64,000 nucleotides of DNA from an uncultured Latescibacterota bacterium. Its GTDB lineage: Bacteria; Latescibacterota; UBA2968; UBA8231. The notes under the pieces were generated by a model that saw only the letters and a list, made by a program, of their open reading frames with translations, was not told the origin of the DNA and did no database searches. The position numbers and the translations under genes are program-made. Positions 33,666 to 44,300 of this stretch are shown in pieces. The stretch's first letter is position 1; each line of letters begins with the position of its first letter. The stretch spans positions 3,350,548 through 3,414,547 of the forward strand of contig OY282352.1 in NCBI GenBank assembly GCA_958295495.1, read 5' to 3'.

Positions 33666-35216
33666 CTATGGGTTGTGCGCCTGCTTTTGTTTGGCGTCCA
33701 AGCTCTGGATAATCTCCTGTTGCTCTTCCGCTTCCCGATAGCGCCCTGCTTTGATGTAGGCATCTTTGAGCAATTGGCGGTACTCGAGATTATGCGGCTC
33801 GAGACCGATGGCTAGCTTGTACTCATTGATCGCCTTTATATATCTGCCCTGTTGAGTATAATGAGCGGCCAATTCGCCGTGGAATTTTGGATTGTCGGGC
33901 ACTAAGACGACCCGTTGTTCCATATCTGCTATATTGCCTTCGCGCAGTTTTTTGAAGATCTCCATCGCCTTGGCACCCTCCTCGCCTCTGCCCTGTTTCA
34001 GATAGGTATTGGCCAGACCGAAATGTGCTTCGGCATTATAGTAGTCGAGTTCGATGGCTTTTTTGAATTTGCCAATCGCCTCTTCCCCTCTGCCGATCTT
34101 GGCGCATACAGCCCCCAAGGCGCAATGGAAAATCGACCGGTCGGGCTCGAGCCGGATGGCCTGCTGGTATTCCCCAATAGCTTCTTGGTATTTTTTGTCT
34201 CTTGAGTAGATCATGCCGAGCCGGTAACGAGTGTAGGCCATATCGGGATTGACGGCGAGTGCCTTGACGAACTGCTCCGCTGCTTGGTCGTACTGTCGCT
34301 GGCGTTCATAGGCCATGCCCAGATTGTGCTGGAACCAACCGTTTTCAGGGGCCAATTCCACGGCCTTGCGATGTTCCTCGACGGCGGCGGCTAGCTTGTC
34401 TTGGTCCGCCATGACAGCCCCCAGCAGGGCCAAGGACTGATCGGTGTAAACCAAGCCCAGTTTATCGTGTACATCGGCCCAACTCGGCTCGAGTTGCAAT
34501 GTCCGATGAAATGCTTCTGCGGCCTCTGAAAGCTTGCCTATTGCCATATAGGCGTTCCCCAGGACAAAGTGGATTGATGGTTCGTTGGCAACTACCTTGG
34601 CCGCCTGCCGCAATTCCCCTATGGCTTGAGAATAGTCCCCTTCTTCTAGATATATCGTCCCGAGCCGGTAGCGAGAGGGGCCGTAGTCGGGGTTGATTTC
34701 GATAGCTGCTTTGAAATGCTCTGCTGCTCGAGCCCGCTCTTGGGTCTGCACGTAGATGACACCTAGGCCGTGGTGGGCGGGAAAGTACTTGGGGTCAGCC
34801 TCAATGGCCTTTTGGTAAGAATCGAAAGCCTCGTCGTACTCTTGGCGAATAAAAAAAATTTTACCCAGCTTGTAGTGTGCTGGTGCGTAGCCCGGATCAA
34901 TCTGGAGTACCTTGGCAAATTCCTCTTCCGCCTCGCCCAATCGGCTTTGTAGGGCGTAGATGAAACCGAGGCCGTCGTGCGGATAGATATTATTGGCATC
35001 TAACTCTATCGCTTTCCGGTACTCGCTCTCCGCGCTTTCATAGTCGCCCTTTTGGGCATGGCTTATACCGAGTCTATAATGCTCTTGGCTCCTTGAGGAA
35101 GCCCCCACATCCTGTCCATGCACGGCTCCAATGTGGTACAGGGTACCTATCAATGAAACTGCATGGCCGATTCGACGAATGGTACTCGACGTCTTGTGCA
35201 GACTTGGAAAGTACAT
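33666..35216 (-). CDS. TPR-repeat protein, probably exported
   Basis: 516 residues from the ATG at 35214-35216, with AGAGGA upstream. After an N-terminal hydrophobic segment ('IGHAVSLIGTLYHIGAVHGQ'), about eleven tetratricopeptide repeats of 34 residues follow, for example 'GDYESAESEYRKAIELDANN' and 'YDEAFDSYQKAIEADPKYFP'. Such solenoids hold protein partners. It is sandwiched between two CRTAC1 genes on the same strand with gaps of 15 and 57 bp. A scaffold role for these propeller proteins is plausible but unproven. Confidence 0.85.
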   Translation of the reverse strand: MYFPSLHKTSSTIRRIGHAVSLIGTLYHIGAVHGQDVGASSRSQEHYRLGISHAQKGDYESAESEYRKAIELDANNIYPHDGLGFIYALQSRLGEAEEEFAKVLQIDPGYAPAHYKLGKIFFIRQEYDEAFDSYQKAIEADPKYFPAHHGLGVIYVQTQERARAAEHFKAAIEINPDYGPSRYRLGTIYLEEGDYSQAIGELRQAAKVVANEPSIHFVLGNAYMAIGKLSEAAEAFHRTLQLEPSWADVHDKLGLVYTDQSLALLGAVMADQDKLAAAVEEHRKAVELAPENGWFQHNLGMAYERQRQYDQAAEQFVKALAVNPDMAYTRYRLGMIYSRDKKYQEAIGEYQQAIRLEPDRSIFHCALGAVCAKIGRGEEAIGKFKKAIELDYYNAEAHFGLANTYLKQGRGEEGAKAMEIFKKLREGNIADMEQRVVLVPDNPKFHGELAAHYTQQGRYIKAINEYKLAIGLEPHNLEYRQLLKDAYIKAGRYREAEEQQEIIQSLDAKQKQAHNP

Positions 35217-35273
35217 GGAGCAATTATCCTCTCTTAAAGAGCACCGCGAGTCTTGCCGCACGGGCCGGGGAGG

Positions 35274-37532
35274 CTAGTGGGTGTGTGCCATCCCGTCCGA
35301 CCCGTTGCCCGGGGCCATGGCGAAAGATTTGAACTGCCAGCGAGTCGGACGCGCATCACCTTCGCGGATGTATATGCTTTGGTCCATTTCGATATCGTTG
35401 AAAACCTGCACTTCCCCGCTGGCGGGCCAGACGATTTCAATGGCCCGGATAGACTCAGCCTGTCCCAAGCCTATTTCGCATTGTAGGCTGGAGGCGCCAA
35501 AACTGCCCCCGCTGGTCACCGTGGAATAAATGTCGCGGCTGCTATATGCGGTGTTTACGCTCACCTTTATGCGTGCTCCAATGGCGGCCCGATTGGTACG
35601 CCGGCCCTCGAGCCGAACCTTGATCCAATGATTGCCGTGGCCCGGATTGGCAAAGAGGACGTTCTGATAGGTATCGCCGGTAAAAGCCCCGCCAATGACC
35701 GAAAAAATATCTTGATCGCCATCGTGGTCAATATCGCCAAAAGCCACACCGTGGCCCTTTTGCAAATGCCCAAAGCCGCCCGAGGTGGTGACGTCTTGGA
35801 AGAAATTGCCGTCGGCATTGCGGAACATGCGATTGGGGACCAGCGTAGCCATATACGGGTCGCCGGTGCCGATATAACAATCTTGGTACCCGTCGTTGTC
35901 TAGGTCGCCAAAATTGCTGCCCATGGCTAGGAGGGGCTCGGCGAGCCCTACTTGGCGCGTGACATCGCTAAAAGTACCGTCGCCGTTGTTGCGGTATAGA
36001 CGGGGCTCTTCGGCGCGGTGCGGCAAGCTCAAATAAGCGGCTGCCACATCTGCTACCTCGCCCTTGAAACCGGCGACGAATAGATCCTGCCACCCGTCGT
36101 TGTCGTAGTCCCAGAACCAAGTCGGAAAACTGTAGGGCGGCCCGGCTACACCGGCCGCGGCCGTCACATCGGCGAAACGCCCACTCCCCTGATTGCGAAA
36201 GAGCAGATTGGACTCTTGGGGGGCCAGACGCGAGATGTACAGATCCAGTTGTCCATCGTTGTTGTAGTCGCCCCAGACTACTCCTTTGGTCCATCCGACC
36301 ACATCGAGTCCCACTGCCGCGGCCACGTCAACGAATTGTACCGCCGACACTCCGCGCCCAGAGTCTTCGCCTTTGTTGCGGAACAACTCGCACGGATGAG
36401 TAGCTCGCCCCTGTGATTCGTTGCCGACAAATAGGTCGATCCAACCGTCGTTGTCAAAATCGCCCCAAGCGGCTGTCTGCGTTGGGTGGAAAGTGAGCAA
36501 GCCGGCGGCCTCGGTCGCATCGAAAAATCGCCCATTTCCCCGATTGGCCAACAGCGAGTTGGGGTAACGTCCCTCGTCGAGCCAAGCGCCGCGCAGCACC
36601 AGCACATCCGCATAGCCGTTGTTATCGTAGTCGGCTTGGCAGATATTCAAACCACCCACAATACCCTCCAAGCCTGCCGCTTGTGTGCGATCGGCGAAGG
36701 TGCCGTCGCCTTGGTTGCGGAAGTAGCGGAGTGGGTCGCGCAGTCCCCAAGATGAAGCCACGATGTCGAGATAGCCATCGCCGTCAAAGTCTTCCATGAT
36801 GGCCCCCCCCGAAAGTCCCACCACATCCAGCCCCAACTGGGGAGCGACATCGCGAAACCCCCCAATATCGTAGTCAGAGGTGAAGACTTCGGGTGGTATC
36901 AGCAAGTTCTGCGGCACCTCTTCTGGATACTGTCCCAGCGTCATATAGGCGATATTGAGCAGCCAACGAGCCGACAAATCGCTTGGATTTCTGCTCAGAA
37001 CTCGCAAAAATTCCTCGACAGCGGCGCTCGATCCGCGCTTGATTTGATGCACTCCAGTGCCGCGGATCGGCATTAGACAAGAGTCTATATTGTGTTGCAC
37101 AATGCAGTTTTCTTGTTCGCCCAAACGGAGATAAGCCAAGCCCACTAGTAGCTGGAGAGAATGCCTAAGCCGCGGATGGTGGACCACAGTCTGTAGTTGC
37201 CGGTACTCCTGCACTGCTCGGTCGGATTGGCCGGCTTGCAGCAGTTCGTTGGCAAGGGAAAAGCGAGCTTGCAGGATTTGCTCTCGTCTCTGAGGATTGA
37301 TAGCCGCACCGGACTGGCGTAGGTGGTCCAACCGAGCGCGGAAATAGGCAGCTCGGTCCAAATTCACATAAGGATGCGTGGCGGGATCGACATTGACGGC
37401 TATGTCTTCTAGGAGTTCAGCCATGCGCTGGGTGCTGGCCGCCTGCTCTTGCTCAGCACAGGCTACCAAAACAAAAAACCATCCTGCGACAACTTGGACC
37501 CCGTATAGAGTGCTCTGTCTTATCATTGTCAT
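35274..37532 (-). CDS. CRTAC1/ASPIC-UnbV lipoprotein with an N-terminal TPR-like region
   Basis: 752 residues. A lipobox LVAC (C25) ends the signal sequence, so it is lipid-anchored. About residues 60-215 are helical and TPR-like ('FSLANELLQAGQSDRAVQEY', 'VEEFLRVLSRNPSDLSARWL'). From about 225 on, FG-GAP/VCBS repeats carry calcium loops ('DFDGDGYLDIVAS', 'DYDNNGYADVLVL', 'DFDNDGWIDLFVG'). The C-terminal ASPIC/UnbV region has 'NRAAIGARIKVSVN' and 'IGLGQAESIRAIEIVWP'. The TPR plus propeller fusion in one lipoprotein supports a physical link between the TPR and CRTAC1 products of this operon. Confidence 0.88.
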   Translation of the reverse strand: MTMIRQSTLYGVQVVAGWFFVLVACAEQEQAASTQRMAELLEDIAVNVDPATHPYVNLDRAAYFRARLDHLRQSGAAINPQRREQILQARFSLANELLQAGQSDRAVQEYRQLQTVVHHPRLRHSLQLLVGLAYLRLGEQENCIVQHNIDSCLMPIRGTGVHQIKRGSSAAVEEFLRVLSRNPSDLSARWLLNIAYMTLGQYPEEVPQNLLIPPEVFTSDYDIGGFRDVAPQLGLDVVGLSGGAIMEDFDGDGYLDIVASSWGLRDPLRYFRNQGDGTFADRTQAAGLEGIVGGLNICQADYDNNGYADVLVLRGAWLDEGRYPNSLLANRGNGRFFDATEAAGLLTFHPTQTAAWGDFDNDGWIDLFVGNESQGRATHPCELFRNKGEDSGRGVSAVQFVDVAAAVGLDVVGWTKGVVWGDYNNDGQLDLYISRLAPQESNLLFRNQGSGRFADVTAAAGVAGPPYSFPTWFWDYDNDGWQDLFVAGFKGEVADVAAAYLSLPHRAEEPRLYRNNGDGTFSDVTRQVGLAEPLLAMGSNFGDLDNDGYQDCYIGTGDPYMATLVPNRMFRNADGNFFQDVTTSGGFGHLQKGHGVAFGDIDHDGDQDIFSVIGGAFTGDTYQNVLFANPGHGNHWIKVRLEGRRTNRAAIGARIKVSVNTAYSSRDIYSTVTSGGSFGASSLQCEIGLGQAESIRAIEIVWPASGEVQVFNDIEMDQSIYIREGDARPTRWQFKSFAMAPGNGSDGMAHTH

Positions 37533-37654
37533 TATGGCCCACTGCCGCGCCGTTTATGTTTGCACCGGCAACCGCCGAAAATTACAGCCATAAAGCGCTG
37601 TGCGGCAACTCCTTTAATTTTCGCTATAAATAATCGCAAAATTTAAGGAGTACC

Positions 37655-37690
37655 ATGTATGAATGGCCCGGCCAAACGCGCCATTGTTAA
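37655..37690 (+). pseudogene. Orphan gene start with strong ribosome-binding site
   Basis: AAGGAG lies 5 bases before ATG TAT GAA TGG, with TATAAATAATCG upstream. The frame reads only MYEWPGQTRHC before a stop. It sits in the 279-bp gap between the divergent lipoprotein gene (start 37532) and the PhyH gene (start 37812). It is either the stump of a lost gene or a short leader peptide. Nothing else was recognised in this gap. Confidence 0.35.
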
Positions 37691-37811
37691 GAGGCCCTCT
37701 GATTCTCTAACACTTTTGAAAAGCCGGCCCCGGTCGCCGCCGTTGCAAAATTGGTGAATCAGTGCGTTATTGCGTACATAAATTCGTCCGCAATTTGCGA
37801 GGGGGCTTATC

Positions 37812-38543
37812 GTGCTGAATACCGATGCCGGGTGCTTTGCCGCCGAAGGCTATTGCTTTTTTCCCGATATTTTCGGGCCAGACGCAGTCGAAGCCATGCA
37901 GCATTCGCTGGAGGTGGGTGTGCGGGCGGGTTTTCTCGACCGCGATCAATACTACGGCGAGCCGCACACCAAGGAGGTGTTCTGGCTGGAGGTCTGCCGC
38001 TATCCGCTCCTGCTCGACGCGGTGGAAGCCGTCTTGGGTCCCAACCTGATTCTCGTCTATTCGAGCATGTTCATCAAGCTGCCGGGCGATGGGACCAGCG
38101 TGGGCTGGCACCAAGACAATAACTACTGGCCCAGCGTCCACGGCACCGATGTGGCGACAGTGTGGTTGGCGCTCGATGACGCGGATGCTGAAAACGCCGC
38201 CATGCGCATCATACCCGGCTCACACCGGGGCTATCAGGAGCTGGAAACCGTGCCGGCGGAAGAGACCGAGATGCTGAGAAAGAAGGTCTTGGGTACTCCC
38301 GCAATGGAAGCCGAGGCCGTGATGATGGAGATGAAGGCCGGTAGTCTGTCCATCCACGATTCCTACATTCTGCACGGCAGTCAGGCCAATGAGAGTAGGC
38401 GCCGGCGCGCCGGCTATACGATTCGCTACTGCAGCACAGACACTGCTTGGGTTGACATGGACCAACATCCGATTCCGGTGTTTCTAGTGCGCGGGGAAGG
38501 AGGGCCACGAGGAGAGCGGTACACGGATTTGCGACCTGAATAA
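37812..38543 (+). CDS. Phytanoyl-CoA dioxygenase family protein (intact metal site)
   Basis: 243 residues from a GTG at 37812 with GAGGGGG upstream. All signature residues of the Fe(II)/2-oxoglutarate enzymes are visible: HxD as H100-Q-D102 (GWHQDNNYWP), distal H188 (YILHGSQANES) and the RRRAGYTIRY stretch for the 2-oxoglutarate carboxylate. 'AAMRIIPGSHRGYQ' is the usual linker. The enzyme should hydroxylate an unknown small molecule in the cytoplasm. Its start region resembles sequence left behind after both aminotransferase copies (5856 and about 10981). The alpha/alpha-barrel gene follows 43 bp downstream. Confidence 0.9.
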   Translation: MLNTDAGCFAAEGYCFFPDIFGPDAVEAMQHSLEVGVRAGFLDRDQYYGEPHTKEVFWLEVCRYPLLLDAVEAVLGPNLILVYSSMFIKLPGDGTSVGWHQDNNYWPSVHGTDVATVWLALDDADAENAAMRIIPGSHRGYQELETVPAEETEMLRKKVLGTPAMEAEAVMMEMKAGSLSIHDSYILHGSQANESRRRRAGYTIRYCSTDTAWVDMDQHPIPVFLVRGEGGPRGERYTDLRPE

Positions 38544-38586
38544 TTCACTTCTCGTACAAGGTGCTGACCATTAGGAGGAACCCAAA

Positions 38587-40410
38587 ATGACCCGCGTATC
38601 GATTGCCGCTAAGACCCGCAAGAATCCGCCCCATTGGGCCGTGCGCCAACGCGACTTGATCGCCCTGATGGACCGCGCTGCCCGCCCCTTTGTCGAGCAC
38701 AGTACCCGTCCAGACGGCACCCTGATCCAGCGCACGGAGTGGACCAGCATGGACGGCACGGACAATGGCTATGAGGCCTTCCTATCGTTCCCCCTGTTTT
38801 ACCTGCTCGGCGGCGGCGAGCACATCTACCAGATCGCCTGCAAGGAGTGGGACGCCATCACTTGGCAGTACGCCAACTACGGCACGGTTGAGCGCGAGTT
38901 TGTCACTGGCTTTGACTGGTTCCACCACTCCGAGAGCTATACCTACATTTACTATCTGGCGCTGTCCGATCCCAAGCACCACATCAACCGCACCCGCGCC
39001 CTGCGCTACGCCGCCATGTACACCGGTGCCGACCTGCTGGCACCCAATTGGGACGCCCAGCGCAAAATGATCCGCTCGCCGCTCAACGGCAGCAAGGGGC
39101 CGCGCTTTGTCACCACTCAGGTTGATTGGGATTATCACCGGCCCATCTTGGCCCATTATCTAGCGCCCTTTGAGGATATTTTAGGTGCCGACAGCTCCGA
39201 CCCGCTCTTCAAGGTCGATTGGACGGACGACGAAGTATTCGCCCGGGTCCTCGACTTGATTAACCAGCGCATGACCCGCGGCGATGTGCCCCTCAACTTG
39301 AGCGTCGCCAGCTTGATCACCAACGCCTATCTCTACACCGGTGCCGACCAATACAAAGCTTGGGTGCTCGATTATTTGCAGGCGTGGGAGGAGCGATGCA
39401 AGGCCAACGGCGGCATTCTGCCCGATAACATTGGGCCTGGGGGAACCATTGGCGAGTTGATGGACGGCAAGTGGTGGGGCGGGTACTACGGCTGGCGCTG
39501 GCCGCACGGAGCGCGCAATATCGTCGAGCCGGCCTTGGTGGCCGGCAGTTGCGCCCTACTTATGACCGGCGATGATTCCCATTTGGACTTGGCCCGCTCG
39601 CAGCTCGACATGCTCTGGGAACATCGGCGCGAGGAGGACGGCCTCGTCAAGGTACCGGCCCGCCACGGCGACCAGGGCTGGTTTGATTTTCGGCCGCCCG
39701 ACCCCTATCTGTACATTCATTTATATTACTTGAGCCAAAGCGAGCGGGATTTGGCCCGCCTCGACGAAGTCTTTCTCGACCGCACCGCTTTTGCCGGTCT
39801 GCCCCCCGACTGGGGTGCTGCCAAAGCCGGCATCTGTCCGCCGACGGCTTGGTTCGCCTTTATCGAGGGCAAAAACCCCGGCTACGCCAATCAGGTGCTC
39901 GACTCGACCTACTCCAGCATCTGCCACAGTCTAAATCGCCTAGAAAACGACGACAGCGATCCCGAGACGCGCGAGTGCTACCACTTCCAGAGGCTCAATC
40001 CCGTGCTGCCCGAAGCCCTGATCCAGATGGCCTTAGGCACGCCAGCGGCGATCTACAACGGCGGGATGCTCCAGGCCCATGTGCGCTATTTCGATCCGTC
40101 GCGCCACCGCCCCGGTCTGCCCGAATACGTCGCGGCCCTAGTTGATCGGGTCAGTGCCGATGGGGTCAGCTTGACGCTGGTGAATACGGACCCAGTGGAA
40201 GGCCGCCCCGTCCTGTTGCAAGCCGGTTCCTTTGGCGAGCATCAATTCACTTGCGCCCAGCTCGAAAATGAAGACGGCGAGGAGCAGTCTATTGAGGTAG
40301 AGGACCCGTATCTCGAAGTGCATTTGGGACCAGCGGCTCAGGCTCGCTTGCACCTTGGGCTGAAGCGCTTTGCCCGCTCGCCGTCCTACAGTACGCCTCT
40401 TTTTGACTGA
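38587..40410 (+). CDS. Unknown protein, probable (alpha/alpha)-barrel glycan-active enzyme
   Basis: 607 residues with AGGAGG before the ATG. Repeated helix pairs with aromatic residues ('GYEAFLSFPLFYLLGGGEHI', 'FDWFHHSESYTYIYYLALSD', 'WWGGYYGWRWPHGARNIVEP') look like an (alpha/alpha)6 toroid, as in many glycoside hydrolases and polysaccharide lyases. A C-terminal beta region (about 510-600, 'VSLTLVNTDPVEGRPVLLQA') would match the accessory beta domain. No signal peptide is seen, so the substrate is probably an internalised oligosaccharide. Family and catalytic residues are not identified. It pairs with the upstream PhyH gene. Confidence 0.6.
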   Translation: MTRVSIAAKTRKNPPHWAVRQRDLIALMDRAARPFVEHSTRPDGTLIQRTEWTSMDGTDNGYEAFLSFPLFYLLGGGEHIYQIACKEWDAITWQYANYGTVEREFVTGFDWFHHSESYTYIYYLALSDPKHHINRTRALRYAAMYTGADLLAPNWDAQRKMIRSPLNGSKGPRFVTTQVDWDYHRPILAHYLAPFEDILGADSSDPLFKVDWTDDEVFARVLDLINQRMTRGDVPLNLSVASLITNAYLYTGADQYKAWVLDYLQAWEERCKANGGILPDNIGPGGTIGELMDGKWWGGYYGWRWPHGARNIVEPALVAGSCALLMTGDDSHLDLARSQLDMLWEHRREEDGLVKVPARHGDQGWFDFRPPDPYLYIHLYYLSQSERDLARLDEVFLDRTAFAGLPPDWGAAKAGICPPTAWFAFIEGKNPGYANQVLDSTYSSICHSLNRLENDDSDPETRECYHFQRLNPVLPEALIQMALGTPAAIYNGGMLQAHVRYFDPSRHRPGLPEYVAALVDRVSADGVSLTLVNTDPVEGRPVLLQAGSFGEHQFTCAQLENEDGEEQSIEVEDPYLEVHLGPAAQARLHLGLKRFARSPSYSTPLFD

Positions 40411-40504
40411 GCACCTAGATACACGACGCCTGAGCGGCCTATCTGTGCGCGGCGAGTCCCATCGTAGGGCAAGCCCTCGTACTGGCAACAGCCACGGGGT
40501 TGGG

Positions 40505-41176
40505 CTAGGCAAATACGAGCGGCTGGTAAAAATCTGGCTGGTGAAAGTTGGGGTTGGGTGTATTCACGGGTGCCCAAGTACCCCAGTGGGGGTGGGAGGT
40601 GTGGTCGCCGCACTTGTAGAAGTTGCCCTTCCAGTGCGTGCCGGGTACTGGCGTCTGGGTACCGAAGTACTGGGCGAAGAGGGCGAAGGGAACGCGGTAT
40701 TCGACTGCCCAAGTCGTGGGGGCAGTGCGCTCTGGCTCGACGATCCGGGGAAGCGTTGTGGCGATGCGGATGGTCGCACCGTCGGCATCACTGACGTTTT
40801 CGGTCGCTCGGCCCTGAGAGCGTTCTGCGGCTGAAGGGCAGCGGTGCAGGAGCATGGTGCCGCCGCAGTTGACCTCGAAATTGAAGTAGGCTTGCGAGTC
40901 GGGCAGGGGCGCGACGAAGAACTCGACGCAGGAGTCGGTGCAGACCGAATCTTGGAAGCGCTCGGCCACAGCGCGGACGTAGCGATCCTCAACGCGGAAG
41001 ATGATGGATAGTCCCCGCTCGTTGTAGAGCACGCGCGCCTGAGTGCGGGGACGGTGGCCGGAATCCTGCCAAGAAAAGTGGGCAATCTCCAGCGTCTCGG
41101 CCGCCTGCCATTGGGGACGCTCCCAATCGGCGTCGGGAGGATTGAGGTCTTGGGTGTGATGGATGGTGTAATACAT
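40505..41176 (-). CDS. CBM9-like carbohydrate-binding protein
   Basis: 223 residues, no signal peptide. The pattern 'WERPQWQAAETLEIAHFSW', 'ARVLYNERGLSIIFRVEDRYVRA', 'CTDSCVEFFVAP', 'YFNFEVNCGGTMLLHRCPSA' and 'WKGNFYKCGDHTSHPHWGTW' matches stand-alone CBM9-like (DOMON-related) proteins found beside sugar-metabolism genes. It is cytoplasmic as read, unlike the secreted CBM9-like protein at 30789. It is convergent with the alpha/alpha-barrel gene and divergent from the protease fusion at 41323. Confidence 0.75.
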   Translation of the reverse strand: MYYTIHHTQDLNPPDADWERPQWQAAETLEIAHFSWQDSGHRPRTQARVLYNERGLSIIFRVEDRYVRAVAERFQDSVCTDSCVEFFVAPLPDSQAYFNFEVNCGGTMLLHRCPSAAERSQGRATENVSDADGATIRIATTLPRIVEPERTAPTTWAVEYRVPFALFAQYFGTQTPVPGTHWKGNFYKCGDHTSHPHWGTWAPVNTPNPNFHQPDFYQPLVFA

Positions 41177-41322
41177 GGTTAGGTATAATAACTAACGGCG
41201 CAGCCGCGTGAAAGCGGCCTCTGTGCTGTTTGACGGGGCGTATAGTCTCCAGTATTTTCCTAGCAACTTGTAGAGCGACTGGCAATTGGCTGCTGGTCGC
41301 CTTTTTGCGAAAGGGATACCCG

Positions 41323-44300
41323 TTGCGCCGAGCGATTTTTTCCGCCATTGCCGCGCTGTTCCTCGCCGGACCAGCCCAGGCCCAGATAAAAACCATCGTC
41401 ACAGATCACTTCCGGGTTCATTTCTCGCTTGGGGCCGAGGGTACTGCGCGCCGAGTAGCCGAGACCTGCGAGGAGGTCTTTCCTACCTTGGCGGCGGCCT
41501 ATAACTACTACGATGATTTTCGCACCATCCACGTCATCGTCCTCGACAACTCCGATGTGCTAGGTAATGGTTGGGCCAACTACTACAGCAATACCATGGC
41601 CATTTGGGCCACTAGCCTCGACTTCGAGTTGCGCGGCAGTCACGATTGGATCAAAAACGTGGTCACGCACGAGTTGACGCACATCATTACGCTCAACAAA
41701 GCGCGCAAGAAATGGCCTTTCCAGTTCGCGTTGCTCTCGGTCTCGCGCTTCGACGCCAATCCGGACATTACGTTTCAGTTCCCACTGTACCATCTCAACA
41801 CCCCGCGCGGTTGGACCGAGGGCATCGCCCAGTACGGGGCGCACAAATTCGGCTATGACTCTTGGGATTCGCACCGCGACATGTTGCTGCGGATGGCGGT
41901 GCTCGAAGACGATCTGCTCTCGTGGGAGGAGATGGGGACGGTCTGGGACCGCACGGGCAAGTTCTACGGAGAGTTCGTGTACAATCAAGGCTACGCAATG
42001 ATGGTGTACATCCATCAGCAGTACGGTGCCGAGAAGGTCGATGAGCTGACGCATCAGGTCGGCTCGATGAGCTTCGACCCGGCCATTCGCCGGGTATTGG
42101 GCATTTCCGCCGACCAGTTTTACGCGGATTGGGTCGCCTTCTTGGCCGAGAACTACGGCCGCCTCGAATCCGAGCTCCGCGGGCAGGGCTTCTTTGAAGG
42201 TGCGCCGTTGGACGAGGTCAACGAGGGAGTGCTCGAATACCATCCCGCGCTGTCGCCGGACGGCAAAAAACTGGCGTACCTCACCAGCGAGAAGCAGGAC
42301 TACGCGATCGCGGTCCTCAAGATCTACGATTTCGAGACGCAAAAAGAGACCAAGCTCAAAGGCTGGATAGATACGCGGATTGGCTGGTCTCCCGACGGGG
42401 AGGAGATCGTCTTTGTCCGCAACAAGGGCGGCTTTAACGACCTCTATATCTACAATTTGGCCGAAGACGAGGAGCGCCGCATCAGCGCCAAGCTGCGCGC
42501 CAAAGATCCTTCGTTTTCCCCCGATGGCCAGCGCATCGCCTTTGTACACAATGAGGACGGGACCAACAACCTCGGCCTCATAGATCGCGACGGCACGGAC
42601 TTGGTTTATCTGACGAACAACAACGACGCCACCCAATACAGCGCACCGCGCTTCTCGCCCGACGGCGAGTGGTTGCTCTTCAGCGTGTTCCGCGGCGAAG
42701 ACCGCGACATTGCGATGATCCGCGCCGCTAGCCCGCCGCGGCCAAAGACCTTTGAGAAGGCCAAGAAGGGCGAGGACGAAGAAGGCGAAGAAGAAACCAT
42801 CGACGTCTTTCCCGATACTGTTGCGTTTGCCCATCCCGATTCGTCGGGGTTCCGCGCGGTCGTTGCCTCGTCGGCCGACGAGCGCGATCCGTGCTGGCTG
42901 CCCGATGGGTCTGGTTTTGTGTTTTCGTCGGACCAGAGCGGCATTTTCAACATCTACCGCTATCGCTTGGAAAACGACGAAGTCGAGCAGCTAACCAACG
43001 TCATTGGCGGGGCCTTTGTGCCGACCGTAGCCGCCGACGAGAGCGTAGTGTACAGTGGTTACCACTCCAACGACTATAGTCTCTATCGCTTCAAAATGGG
43101 CGAATTCGAGCGCGATACCCACTTTGAGCCGGTGGCGATGCGCGACTACCGCTCCATCTTCGACGGCCCCAAGCTCGACGACCAGTACCAAGTCGCGTCG
43201 TACCGGGGGCGCAACGTCTTGCGCTACATCCCGATTCTACAGATCGGCCCCACGTTTGTCGGCAACACCTTTGGTCTCAATCAAGCCAGCGGCGGCTTGC
43301 AGTTTAGCACCGGGGACATGTTCGGCGGCCAGGAGCTGACGGCTTGGGGTATTGTCGGTAAGAACATACGCGACGCCACAGATCTCAATACGGATGTTGG
43401 CTTCTACTACGAGCGCCGGCTCCGGCCACAGGTGGGCAACAACCGGACCTTCAACCCCTCGTTTTACATAGCGGGCCGGCGGCGCGAGATCGACAACCTG
43501 CTCGAGGCCGGCCAGATCGAGGTCGATACGCTCGCGGCGTCCACTCTCTACCCGGTCCCGGTCGATTCGGTCTCCAATGTGCTCATCCCGGCCGTCGAGC
43601 AATACGTCTATCAGGCCACGAGTCGCCAAGATTTGTTCAAGACCGCCTTGGGGCAACTCGCCGTGGGCGTCGATGTGCCGCTGACCCGGCGCACCGAGTT
43701 GAATGCCCTCTACCTATGGCGCAACTACGCCGAGAGCTGGACCTTGCGCCGCTTCCGCAGCAAAAATCAGATCTATTTGGTGCAAGACGGCGTCAATGTG
43801 TCGGACTCCCTAGGCTTAGCCCCGGCTCTTTTGGGCCAAGACACCCTGTTGGTTGACAGCGAGGATCCGCTGAAATACTACGGCGACCTCAGCTTTTTTC
43901 GCACCCATCTTTTGAGCGCGTCTTGGCGCTACCAGAAGATCAACCCCACGGCCGACCGCTTGATTAGCCCATCGGGCCGCTCCTTGGCCTTGGTCTATCG
44001 CTACCTGCTGCCGACTGTGGCCGATTCTTTGGCCGAGCAAACGCCCACCGATGGAGTCCCCCGCGATCGGTTCGTCGGCGTCGAGCGCCGCCTGCGGGTC
44101 AACGAATACGTGGCCGCGTACAACGAGCGGATCGGGCTGCCGTTCAATAATTCGCTCAACATCGAGCTAATTGGCGCGTACAAAAACATTCGGCTCAAGC
44201 CTCGCTATACCGAGGAGGGCGGCCTGTTTGAGGGCCGCTTCTACTGGCCCCTGCGCTACTATATCGGCGGGCGCAACTTCCTCAGCGGTTATCCCTATTT

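Noticed and set aside
41230-41322. Earlier TTG start of the protease/barrel fusion.
   Set aside because: The extra 31 residues give no signal peptide, while the TTG at 41323 has a ribosome-binding site and a clean one.
41560-42834. Long minus-strand open frame opposite the protease fusion.
   Set aside because: It is the antisense of a clear gene in G+C-rich DNA and shows no domain pattern or start context.
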